From Chloroflexota bacterium (GTDB lineage Bacteria; Chloroflexota; Dehalococcoidia; DSTF01; JACRBR01), in assembly GCA_025355835.1 (NCBI GenBank), contig JANXYW010000343.1, forward strand, positions 1-12,995: a stretch of 12,995 bases of DNA. The letters are read 5' to 3'. Each line of letters opens with the position of its first letter. Position 1 is the stretch's first letter. The position numbers and the translations under genes were made by a program. Below are positions 7,751 through 12,995 of the stretch, one piece after another. Under the pieces are notes generated by a model. It ran no database searches. It was not told where the DNA came from and saw nothing but the letters and a program-made list of their open reading frames with translations.

Positions 7751-7771
7751 AAAAGCGGGCCTTCAGCCCGC
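7751..7771 (-). terminator. Hairpin with T-run between the LLM and ABC genes
   Basis: On the minus strand GCGGGC (7771-7766), loop TGAAG, GCCCGC (7760-7755) is followed by TTTT (7754-7751). The perfect 6-bp GC stem with a short T-run fits a modest intrinsic terminator for the LLM oxidoreductase transcript, about 200 bases past its stop and 70 bases before the ABC start. GCGGGCTGAAGGCCCGC-like words also resemble a dispersed repeat, so it may be repeat debris with or without a terminating role. Confidence 0.45.
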
Positions 7772-7850
7772 GTTCCCAAATCGCGCCAGCATCACAGATG
7801 CCACGCCGACCAAGCATCGATGATGAGATCCGGAACTAACGCCATCCGAT

Positions 7851-7877
7851 CCTCCTCTCCACGACGTGGAGAGGAGG
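7851..7877. repeat. 27-base palindrome: 13-bp perfect inverted repeat with one central base
   Basis: CCTCCTCTCCACG (7851-7863) and CGTGGAGAGGAGG (7865-7877) are perfectly complementary around a single A at 7864. The arm is one purine-rich and one pyrimidine-rich strand. It is part of composite element copy B and could extrude as a cruciform or form an RNA hairpin; no T-run follows on either strand. Confidence 0.75.
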
Positions 7878-7941
7878 TGGCCAAAGGCCGGAGGTGAGGT
7901 GGCCGAAACGCTCGCCGCTGCCATTCGACTGGCCTGCCTAC

Positions 7942-7965
7942 AGGCTGAGCGGCTGACAAGCTGAC
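7942..7965. repeat. Degenerate tandem octamers (AAGCTGAC), three units
   Basis: Three contiguous 8-base units read AGGCTGAG, CGGCTGAC and AAGCTGAC. On the minus strand they start 9 bases after the LLM oxidoreductase stop (7975-7977), mirroring the array behind the ABC gene. Confidence 0.55.
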
Positions 7966-7974
7966 CGCCCGCCG

Positions 7975-8910
7975 CTACTTCCCCGCCAGCCGTGCCACGA
8001 CCGGCGCGAGGCGCTCGAACCCATCACCGGAAAACGCGATGTAGCTGATGCCGTAGAGCTCGCGCCGGGCCTGCAGCGACTCGCAGATCTGATCGACGTT
8101 GCCGATCAGCGCGTGCGGCGAATCGAGCACCTCCGCCGGCGACATACCGAAGCCCGGCGCAACGCGCTCCGCCATCGCCGCCTGGTCGTCCGTGACGACG
8201 GCGACGAACACCGTGACGTTCAGCTCCAGTTCGTCGAAGCGCGCGCCCGCTGCCGCGCGAATCCAGCTAATCTTTTCGTCCGTCGAATCGGCGCCGCCGG
8301 TCTGCATCGTCGAGCGATTCACCGCGCCCTGCTCGAGATTGAAGTTGATGCCGACGATCTGCGCCTCGCGCGCGGCGATCGAAAGTACGCGCTTGCCGCC
8401 GCCGCCGACCAGAATCGGGATTGGCTTCTGCACCGGCTTCGGCGTGCCCTCGTGATTGACGATCGTGTAGTACGTGCCGCTAAAGTCCACTGGGCCATCG
8501 GCGAACAGCCCCTTGATGATTGCCAGGCCTTCTTTGAAGCGGCTGATCCGCACGCCCGGGGTGTCGTACGTCATGCCGGCCGCATCGTAGTCCGTGCGCA
8601 TCCATCCCGCGCCCAGGCCGAACTCCATCCGCCCGCCGGACAAGACGTCGATCGTCGCTGCTTCCTTGGCATGTACGACCGGGTGCTTGTAGTCGTTGTC
8701 CAGCACCAGTCCGCCTACGCGCAACGTCGTCGTCGCTGAGGCGGCGGCCATCATCGCCGGCATCGGCGCCAACTGGTCGCCAAAGTGATCAGGGATCAGC
8801 AGCGTGGAATATCCGAGGCCCTCGACTCGCCGCGCCTTTTCCACCCACTCCTCGCCCGTGCGCCCGCTGGACGTCTGTACGCCGAATCTGAACTTGTGCT
8901 GTGCCATCAT
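7975..8910 (-). CDS. LLM-class F420-dependent oxidoreductase
   Basis: This is a luciferase-like monooxygenase-fold (TIM barrel) enzyme of 311 residues that probably uses reduced coenzyme F420 for hydride transfer; FMN use cannot be excluded. The N-terminal strand FRFGVQ (7-12), IPDHFGDQLAP (39-49), the mid-barrel block ATIDVLSGGRMEFGLGAGW (85-103) and PIPILVGGGGKRVL are standard for the class. The protein resembles the MSMEG_2516-type subfamily in its opening and length, a call made from memory. The open frame extends to a GTG at 8943, but the ATG pair at 8910/8907 directly before AQHKFRFG is the better start; a purine-rich GAGAGAGAG stretch precedes it. The physiological substrate is unknown. 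It is the first gene of the minus-strand block, followed by a hairpin and T-run before the ABC gene, which suggests a separate transcript. Confidence 0.85.
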   Translation of the reverse strand: MMAQHKFRFGVQTSSGRTGEEWVEKARRVEGLGYSTLLIPDHFGDQLAPMPAMMAAASATTTLRVGGLVLDNDYKHPVVHAKEAATIDVLSGGRMEFGLGAGWMRTDYDAAGMTYDTPGVRISRFKEGLAIIKGLFADGPVDFSGTYYTIVNHEGTPKPVQKPIPILVGGGGKRVLSIAAREAQIVGINFNLEQGAVNRSTMQTGGADSTDEKISWIRAAAGARFDELELNVTVFVAVVTDDQAAMAERVAPGFGMSPAEVLDSPHALIGNVDQICESLQARRELYGISYIAFSGDGFERLAPVVARLAGK

Positions 8911-8981
8911 CGCTCTCTCTCGCTGTCCGCCGGCTCCCACCACAGCCAGTCAATTCTGCCGACCGTCGCATATCGTATCGT

Positions 8982-9128
8982 TGCGACGGCGTCGTGTCGA
9001 TCTTCGATCTCGCCGACGTCGCGCGCAACTTCAACAAATCCGTTCCGCCCCCCGAGCGCGACAAGCAGTTCGCCGGACAATCGATCAGCATCCTCGATCT
9101 GGCCGACATAGGCATCGTGTTCACGAAT
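8982..9128 (+). pseudogene. Orphan dockerin type I-like relic (two F-hand repeats)
   Basis: One open frame encodes two spaced, mutually similar segments: DGVVSIFDLADVARNFN (8985-9035) and GQSISILDLADIGIVFTN (9075-9128). Both follow the DGxVxIxDLxxVxxxF pattern of dockerin type I calcium-binding repeats, which occur at the C termini of secreted proteins. The first repeat keeps the DG...D pattern but lacks the preceding DxN, which reads YRC; the second has lost its DxDGD residues (FAGQS). Upstream in frame there is no plausible secreted protein: the only ATG, at 8901, overlaps the LLM gene start on the other strand. Downstream the frame runs into repeat sequence. This fits a decayed 3' end of a lost exoprotein gene. 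Chance similarity is the alternative. Confidence 0.5.
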
Positions 9129-9184
9129 AGCCGTTCGTCCTGCCCGAAGCCGTGCACGTCTCCGACCGCTGTGACCTCCGCTCC

Positions 9185-9202
9185 CTCTGTGGTGAGAACC
9201 GA
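9185..9202. repeat. Dispersed short repeat, copy 3 (CTCTGTGGTGAGAACCGA)
   Basis: This is identical over 18 bases to 3782-3799. It sits about 55 bases beyond the dockerin-like relic. Confidence 0.6.
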
Positions 9203-9308
9203 CGCGCGCTATTGCGATCATCGGAGCCAGCACGACACGGGCGCTCTGCGGATCGCCCCTACGCGGGACTGCATCGTCTCTTGAGGTGCTCTCGGCTGCG
9301 ACCGGGGA

Positions 9309-9328
9309 GGGCACGGCGCGCCGTGCCC
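9309..9328. repeat. 20-base perfect palindrome
   Basis: GGGCACGGCGCGCCGTGCCC is self-complementary over its full length with the axis between 9318 and 9319. It has no T-run. It resembles GC palindromes of dispersed REP-like elements, but only one full copy is in this window. Confidence 0.7.
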
Positions 9329-9380
9329 CCACGCCGCACGCGCGACGCCGGCCCCCATCCCTTCCCTGCGCTCTCCGCGG

Positions 9381-9400
9381 CTCTGCGGTGAAAAAGCCGG
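9381..9400. repeat. Dispersed short repeat, copy 4 (CTCTGCGGTGAAAAAGCCGG)
   Basis: This is a diverged relative of the CTCTGTGGTGAGAACCGA repeat. With the preceding bases it reads on the minus strand as CACCGCAGAGCCGCGGAGAG, a run of CAGAG-like words. It lies about 45 bases upstream of the TyrRS start. Confidence 0.4.
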
Positions 9401-9442
9401 TCAGCTTTGCGCCGCGTGGCGTTGCGCGCGACACTGTGCCAC

Positions 9443-10564
9443 ATGACTGACGCCGCACAGCTCATCGCCCGCAATCTCGACGAAGTTCTCACGCGCGAGG
9501 ATCTCGATCGCCTCGTCGCGTCCGGCACGCCGCTGCGGCACTACATCGGCTTCGAGATCTCGGGCAAGATTCACCTCGGTACCGGCCTCGTCTGCATGGG
9601 CAAGGTCAAGGACTTCGTCGATGCCGGCGTCAACTGCACGATCTTTTTGGCCGACTGGCACTCGTGGATCAACGACAAGCTCGGCGGAGATCGCGAGACG
9701 ATCCGCCGCATTGCGCTCGGCTACTTCGCCGAGGGGCTGAAGGCGTCATTCCGTTGCGTCGGCGGCGATCCGTCGAAGCTCAACTTCGTGCTGGGTACGG
9801 ACCTCTACCACAACAACGATCAGTACTGGGCCACGCTCATCGACGTCGCGAAGAATACGACGCTGGCCCGCATGCAGCGCAGCATCACCATCCTCGGCCG
9901 CAAAGAAGGGGACTCCGTCGACTTCGCGAAGATGCTCTACCCGGGCATGCAGGTCGCCGACATCTTCATGATGGGCGTCAACATTGCGCACGCCGGCATG
10001 GACCAGCGCAAAGCGCACGTCATCGCGCGCGATGTCGCATCGAAGATGAAAGTGACGCCGCTGCTCGACGCGAAGGGCGCGCAGATCAAGCCGATCTGCG
10101 TCCATCACCCGCTGCTGCTCGGGCTCAAGAAGCCGAACACGTGGCCGCCGCCCGAAGGCGACCTCAGCGACTTCTGGGCGTCGATGAAGATGAGCAAGTC
10201 CGACCGCAACTCCGCACTCTTCGTGCACGATTCGCCCGACGAGATCCGCGCGAAAGTCCGCAAGGCGTTCTGTCCGCCCGACTCCGTGCAGTTCAATCCG
10301 ATGCTCGATTGGGCGCGTAAGCTGATCTTCGCCCGTGACGGCGAGTTCCGCATCGCCCGCACCGCCGACCACGGCGGCGACCTCAACTTTACGTCGCCCG
10401 AAGAAACCGATCAGGCCTACCTCGCCGGCGCCCTCCATCCCGCCGACCTCAAGAACGGCATCGCCGAGTGGCTCGTCGAGACGCTCGAACCCGCCCGAAA
10501 AGCCTTCGAGTCGCCGCAACAACGCGCCCTCATCGAAGAACTCGACATGCTGATCTCGAAGTAG
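9443..10564 (+). CDS. tyrS: Tyrosyl-tRNA synthetase, archaeal/eukaryotic type
   Basis: This class I aminoacyl-tRNA synthetase of 373 residues charges tRNA-Tyr in the cytosol. The HIGH-type signature is HLGT (44-47) within YIGFEISGKIHLGTG, and KMSKS is at 249-253. Tyrosine-pocket residues known from the Methanocaldococcus jannaschii enzyme have counterparts here: Tyr34 and the YPGMQVAD block with Tyr166, Gln170 and Asp173. GMDQRKAHVIARD, DSPDEIRAKVRKAFCP and LHPADLKNGIAEWL also follow the archaeal/eukaryotic pattern, and no bacterial S4-type C-terminal domain is present. It is longer than the archaeal enzyme (about 306 residues), with inserted segments around 196-217 and 228-245. The open frame begins at a TTG (9407), but MTDAAQLIARN from the ATG at 9443 is the natural start. 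No Shine-Dalgarno precedes it, so leaderless or weak initiation is possible. The VOC relic follows after 51 bases. Confidence 0.92.
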   Translation: MTDAAQLIARNLDEVLTREDLDRLVASGTPLRHYIGFEISGKIHLGTGLVCMGKVKDFVDAGVNCTIFLADWHSWINDKLGGDRETIRRIALGYFAEGLKASFRCVGGDPSKLNFVLGTDLYHNNDQYWATLIDVAKNTTLARMQRSITILGRKEGDSVDFAKMLYPGMQVADIFMMGVNIAHAGMDQRKAHVIARDVASKMKVTPLLDAKGAQIKPICVHHPLLLGLKKPNTWPPPEGDLSDFWASMKMSKSDRNSALFVHDSPDEIRAKVRKAFCPPDSVQFNPMLDWARKLIFARDGEFRIARTADHGGDLNFTSPEETDQAYLAGALHPADLKNGIAEWLVETLEPARKAFESPQQRALIEELDMLISK

Positions 10565-10615
10565 CTGGGCTGTAAGGGCGACCCTGTGTGGCCGCCCGTC
10601 TCCGTGAGGCGTCAC

Positions 10616-11017
10616 ATGCCCAACACCACACCGCTTTTCCGCAACGTCGACTGCATCCGCGTTCCGGTCGCCGATCTCGATGCCGGCCTCGCGTTCTATC
10701 GCGACGCGCTTGGCCACGTCCTGAACTAGCGAACCGCCACCGCCGCTGGCCTCGGCATGCCGGACTCCGACGCCGAAATCGTCATCCACACCGAAGCAGA
10801 TCCATTGCAGATTGACTTACTCGTCGCGTCGGTGGAGTCGGCCGCGCAGCGCTTTGTCGAGTCCGGCGCTCGGATCGTCGCCGGCCTGTTCGATATCGCG
10901 ATCGGCAAGTGCGCTGTCGTCGCGGATCCCTGGGGCAACACGCTCGTCATGCTCGACATGAGCAAGGGCAAACTTACCACCGACGCCGAAGGCAACGTCA
11001 CAGGCAACGAACCGTAG
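10616..11017 (+). pseudogene. VOC-family (glyoxalase/bleomycin-resistance fold) gene interrupted by an in-frame TAG
   Basis: From the ATG at 10616, with GAGG at 10606-10609, the frame encodes a VOC opening (NVDCIRVPVADLDAGLAFYR, residues 10-29) and then DALGHVLN before TAG at 10727-10729. The same frame continues without shift through RTATAAGLGMPDSDAEIVI to a typical VOC C-terminal strand set (VVADPWGNTLVMLDMSKG), ending with TAG at 11015-11017. Read through, it is 133 residues, the normal length of a single VOC domain. A TGG-to-TAG change would restore LNWRT, a natural sequence at this point of the family. The ATG at 10757 gives an 86-residue remnant without its own Shine-Dalgarno and without the first half of the fold. 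A nonsense mutation or a base-call error are both possible. The ancestral substrate is unknown. Confidence 0.8.
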
Positions 11018-11020
11018 TGG

Positions 11021-11041
11021 CGGGGCGGGATTCTTGCCCCG
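11021..11041 (+). terminator. Hairpin after the VOC relic
   Basis: CGGGGC (11021-11026) and GCCCCG (11036-11041) pair around a 9-base loop, 3 bases past the VOC stop codon. No T-run follows, so termination is uncertain. Confidence 0.3.
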
Positions 11042-11061
11042 AATGCGTCAGGCTGTAGACT
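11034..11061 (+). promoter_or_regulatory. Possible sigma70-type promoter for the second phosphohistidine gene
   Basis: TTGCCC (11034-11039) and TAGACT (11056-11061) are separated by 16 bases; each matches the -35 or -10 consensus at 4 of 6 positions. The spacing and the position about 80 bases ahead of the start at 11140 are reasonable, but the match is weak. Confidence 0.3.
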
Positions 11062-11139
11062 GATCGAAAAATCGCGAGTAACAAGAACCAACCTCCGCCC
11101 ATCTCTTCTACCTGGCCCGCAAGAAATCGAGGAAACATC

Positions 11140-12699
11140 ATGGTGTCGAGCTTCAAGGACGACTTCAGTGTGACCTGGGAGGATCCGGCCGACGGTCAGA
11201 TGTCATGGCTCTTCGACCCCATGCACCTGCCCGCTCCCATGTGCCAGCTAGTTGGAGAATTCTGGGGTCGGATGTTCAGCACGTACATGGGCGCCCGCAT
11301 GGCATACGTCAACGGCTACGGCTATTCGACCGTCCCCACGCCTCGGCCGCCTTCTCCGGAGATCCTGGCGCGGGGCGTCCTCGATGTCTGGACGAACGAC
11401 TATCTGCCGCGGATAACGGAGATCTGCGAGCGCGTTCGCGGCGGGAACTATGAGAGCATGAGCTTGACAGAGCTTGGCGACGCGCTCGAAGGCATCATGG
11501 CACAGGCGGTGACCGGCTTTGGCTACACCATGAAGCCCATTAGCGCGTTCATGGGGCCGACCTTCGGCTTCGTCGAGTTCCTCCAGAGCGCGCTGGGCCC
11601 GGATGGACCGCAACTTGCCGCCACGCTGCTTCAGGGCTTCGAAAACGGTACGGCGGCGGCCGGCGCCGGCCTGAGCCAGCTGGCGGAAGAGGCGGCATCA
11701 CGTCCGGCGGTCGCCGAGGCGCTGCGGCGCGGCCAGTTCGATTCGCTTGCGTCGGTCGAGGGAGGCGCCGATTTCATGGCGCAGTTTCGCTCGTACCTGG
11801 ACAGCTACGGTTGGCGCGTCGACAGCTGGGGGCTGTTGGAGAGGCCAACCTGGTCGGAGAATCCTCGCCTGCCACTGACGCTGATCAGCCACTACATCGC
11901 TGACCCCCAGCGCTCACCAGCGACGGCGCATCGCCGCGCCGTCGAGCAGCGTGAAGAAACGGTGAGAGACGTCGAGGCCCGCCTCAGCGCGGGCAAGCTG
12001 CCCCAGTTCCGCGCGATGCTGGCAACGTGCCAGGTGCACGTACCGATCAGCGAAGGCCGCGCTCTGTGGCAGCTGATCACGGTGGGCTCTCTGCGCGTGC
12101 CGTTCCTGGCGCTGGGCCGCAAGCTCGTCGCCGCGGGCGCGCTGGGCAGTCCCGACCAGGTCTTTTTCTTCAACAGCGCGGAGCTCAAGCAGGCGGCACA
12201 CAGCCCCACGCCACAGCTCAAAGCGACGGCTGAGAAGCGGCAGGCGGACTTTGCGGATTGGAGTGCGTTGACGCCGCCGCCCTTCATCGGTTCACCGCCG
12301 GATATGTCTCAAATGCCGCCGGAGGCAGTCGCGCTCTTGACCCTCTTCTTCGGCCTCGCCCCGCCGAGTATCGAAGGACGCGAGATCAAAGGGCAGGCCG
12401 CCAGCAAGGGCGTGGTGACGGCGCGGGCGCGTGTGCTCAAAGACCTCAGCGAGGCGGAGCGACTGCAGCCCGGCGAAATTCTCGTCTGCACCACAACAGC
12501 GCCGCCCTGGACGCCGTTGTTCGCGATCGCAGCAGCCGTGGTCACGGACTCCGGTGGCGTGCTTTCGCACTCGGCAATCTGCGCCCGCGAGTACGCCATC
12601 CCGTGCGTGGTGGCGACGCAGGTGGCGACCAAGATGATCGTGGATGGCTCCATGATCACGGTGGACGGCACGAGGGGTATCGTAAGGATGGAGGGGTAG
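11140..12699 (+). CDS. Second ATP-grasp-less phosphohistidine protein, paralogue of 3806-5488
   Basis: This 519-residue protein has the same architecture as the 560-residue protein on the other strand. TWEDPADGQMSWLFDPMHLPAPM (12-34) aligns with the other protein's N-terminal block. SYLDSYGWRVD (218-228) and TWSENP match its YGWR region. SPDQVFFFNSAEL (337-349) matches DVFYLTYDEI. The swivelling domain (about 415-515) contains WTPLF, DSGGVLSHSAICAREY and the predicted phosphoacceptor His477 (codon 12568-12570). No ATP-grasp/PPDK_N domain is present. By family knowledge the His domain carries phosphate between an ATP site and an acceptor held by the middle domain; here the ATP site must come from another protein if the chemistry is retained. 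The start is supported by GAGG at 11129-11132, 7 bases before the ATG. It appears to be a single-gene transcript with a candidate terminator at 12737-12780. The substrate is unknown. Confidence 0.85.
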   Translation: MVSSFKDDFSVTWEDPADGQMSWLFDPMHLPAPMCQLVGEFWGRMFSTYMGARMAYVNGYGYSTVPTPRPPSPEILARGVLDVWTNDYLPRITEICERVRGGNYESMSLTELGDALEGIMAQAVTGFGYTMKPISAFMGPTFGFVEFLQSALGPDGPQLAATLLQGFENGTAAAGAGLSQLAEEAASRPAVAEALRRGQFDSLASVEGGADFMAQFRSYLDSYGWRVDSWGLLERPTWSENPRLPLTLISHYIADPQRSPATAHRRAVEQREETVRDVEARLSAGKLPQFRAMLATCQVHVPISEGRALWQLITVGSLRVPFLALGRKLVAAGALGSPDQVFFFNSAELKQAAHSPTPQLKATAEKRQADFADWSALTPPPFIGSPPDMSQMPPEAVALLTLFFGLAPPSIEGREIKGQAASKGVVTARARVLKDLSEAERLQPGEILVCTTTAPPWTPLFAIAAAVVTDSGGVLSHSAICAREYAIPCVVATQVATKMIVDGSMITVDGTRGIVRMEG

Positions 12700-12736
12700 C
12701 AAAGCGCAGGGGCAGCCATCGTCCGACGAGTCGCAC

Positions 12737-12780
12737 CCCCGAATCGCTCACCTCATCAACCTTCGGGGCCTTCTTGTTCT
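12737..12780 (+). terminator. Candidate intrinsic terminator of the second phosphohistidine gene
   Basis: CCCCGAA (12737-12743) and TTCGGGG (12762-12768) form a perfect 7-bp inverted repeat with an 18-base loop, followed by a pyrimidine-rich, T-rich stretch (CCTTCTTGTTCT, 12769-12780). It lies 38 bases past the stop codon and before the convergent gene at the right edge. The loop is long, so confidence is moderate. Confidence 0.4.
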
Positions 12781-12808
12781 TCGCGGATCGTGCCCCCGCG
12801 CGGCGCAG

Positions 12809-12995
12809 TCAAAACAACCGCGGCGCCTCGGCGATCTCGGCGTCGTTCGCCGGGGCGAGGCATTCCGCATCGTCGTTCTTCACGGAGTTCACGCGGCGCG
12901 ACACCTCCGTCGCGACGAGCACATCTGACGCCGCGGGTACGAGCACGCCGCGCAGGATCTTCGCGTACGACTCCTGCTCCGGCTCGCGAGGCGGC
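12809..12995 (-). CDS. C-terminal end of an unrecognised protein, running off the right edge
   Basis: On the minus strand the frame is open from the window edge for 61 codons to a TGA at 12809-12811. It encodes PEQESYAKILRGVLVPAASD, then VSRRVNSVKNDDAE and ends in EIAEAPRLF. Base composition by codon position and the mixed, non-repetitive residue content look like real coding sequence, in contrast to the Arg-rich shadow frames. No start is present because the 5' part lies outside the window. I do not recognise a family. It converges with the second phosphohistidine gene. Confidence 0.5.
   Translation of the reverse strand, partial: PPREPEQESYAKILRGVLVPAASDVLVATEVSRRVNSVKNDDAECLAPANDAEIAEAPRLF

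Larger units (their letters stand above)
7842..7965. repeat. Composite intergenic element, copy B
   Basis: This has the same block order as 5682-5817: CCATCCGAT (7842-7850), a perfect inverted repeat (7851-7877), GGTGGCCAAAGGCCGG... (7876-7901, 23 of 26 matches with the other copy) and tandem octamers (7942-7965). It begins about 10 bases downstream of the LLM oxidoreductase stop codon on the minus strand. Confidence 0.6.
8911..9442. other. Gene-free gap between divergent LLM and TyrRS genes
   Basis: This 532-base gap should contain the divergent promoters, but I see no convincing -35/-10 pair on either strand. It holds a dockerin-like coding relic (8982-9128), two dispersed short repeats (9185-9202 and 9381-9400) and a 20-base perfect palindrome (9309-9328). 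Its build-up of relic and repeat debris suggests a tolerant insertion spot. Confidence 0.6.

Noticed and set aside
8948..8953. Minus-strand TTGACT as a -35 for the LLM gene
   Set aside because: No -10-like hexamer follows at 16-18 bases; the region there is GC-rich.
9746..10789. 347-residue minus-strand open frame antisense to TyrRS
   Set aside because: It lies opposite a strongly recognisable synthetase, crosses the VOC relic and is rich in Arg, Asp and Gly with no motifs. It is a shadow of high-GC codon use.
1..12995. CRISPR arrays, tRNA or rRNA genes, insertion sequences with transposase
   Set aside because: No regularly spaced direct repeats of CRISPR size, no cloverleaf or rRNA-like segments and no transposase-like protein were seen by eye.

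Overview
The window is GC-rich bacterial DNA with long high-GC genes, many antisense shadow frames and repeat-laden gaps. A coenzyme F420-type oxidoreductase, a standalone BcsA-like synthase, an archaeal/eukaryotic-type TyrRS, a dockerin-like relic and the style of the intergenic repeats together suggest an environmental Chloroflexota-like bacterium. This is an inference: no rRNA or tRNA is present, and an actinobacterium-like host cannot be excluded.

Layout. On the left, a plus-strand gene (144-2051) encodes a c-di-GMP-responsive, processive family 2 glycosyltransferase of the BcsA type with no visible BcsB partner. It converges on a minus-strand block read right to left: an LLM-class F420-dependent oxidoreductase (7975-8910), an MsbA-like ABC exporter half-transporter (5822-7681), a protein with the substrate-binding-like and phosphohistidine domains of the rifampicin phosphotransferase/PEP synthase family but no ATP-grasp domain (3806-5488, GTG start), and a 14-helix DHA2-type MFS exporter (2243-3697). 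Gaps in this block hold repeats. Two copies of a composite element, each ending in tandem octamers, lie just downstream of the ABC and LLM stop codons. A perfect 9-bp dyad precedes the GTG start at 5488.

The gap at 8911-9442 holds an orphan stretch that reads like a duplicated type I dockerin, a 20-bp perfect palindrome and several short dispersed repeats. To its right, on the plus strand, are an archaeal/eukaryotic-type tyrosyl-tRNA synthetase (9443-10564), a VOC (glyoxalase/bleomycin-resistance fold) gene broken by one in-frame TAG where the family would tolerate a tryptophan (10616-11017), and a second ATP-grasp-less phosphohistidine protein paralogous to the first (11140-12699). The C-terminal end of an unrecognised minus-strand gene enters from the right edge (12809-12995).

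How the genes may fit together: two exporters, two half-size relatives of an antibiotic phosphotransferase and a VOC relic give a flavour of small-molecule modification and efflux, but no substrate is shown by the sequence. The most interesting feature is the pair of phosphohistidine proteins without their ATP-binding domain. By family logic each needs a separate phosphoryl-donor subunit, or has become something other than a dikinase.
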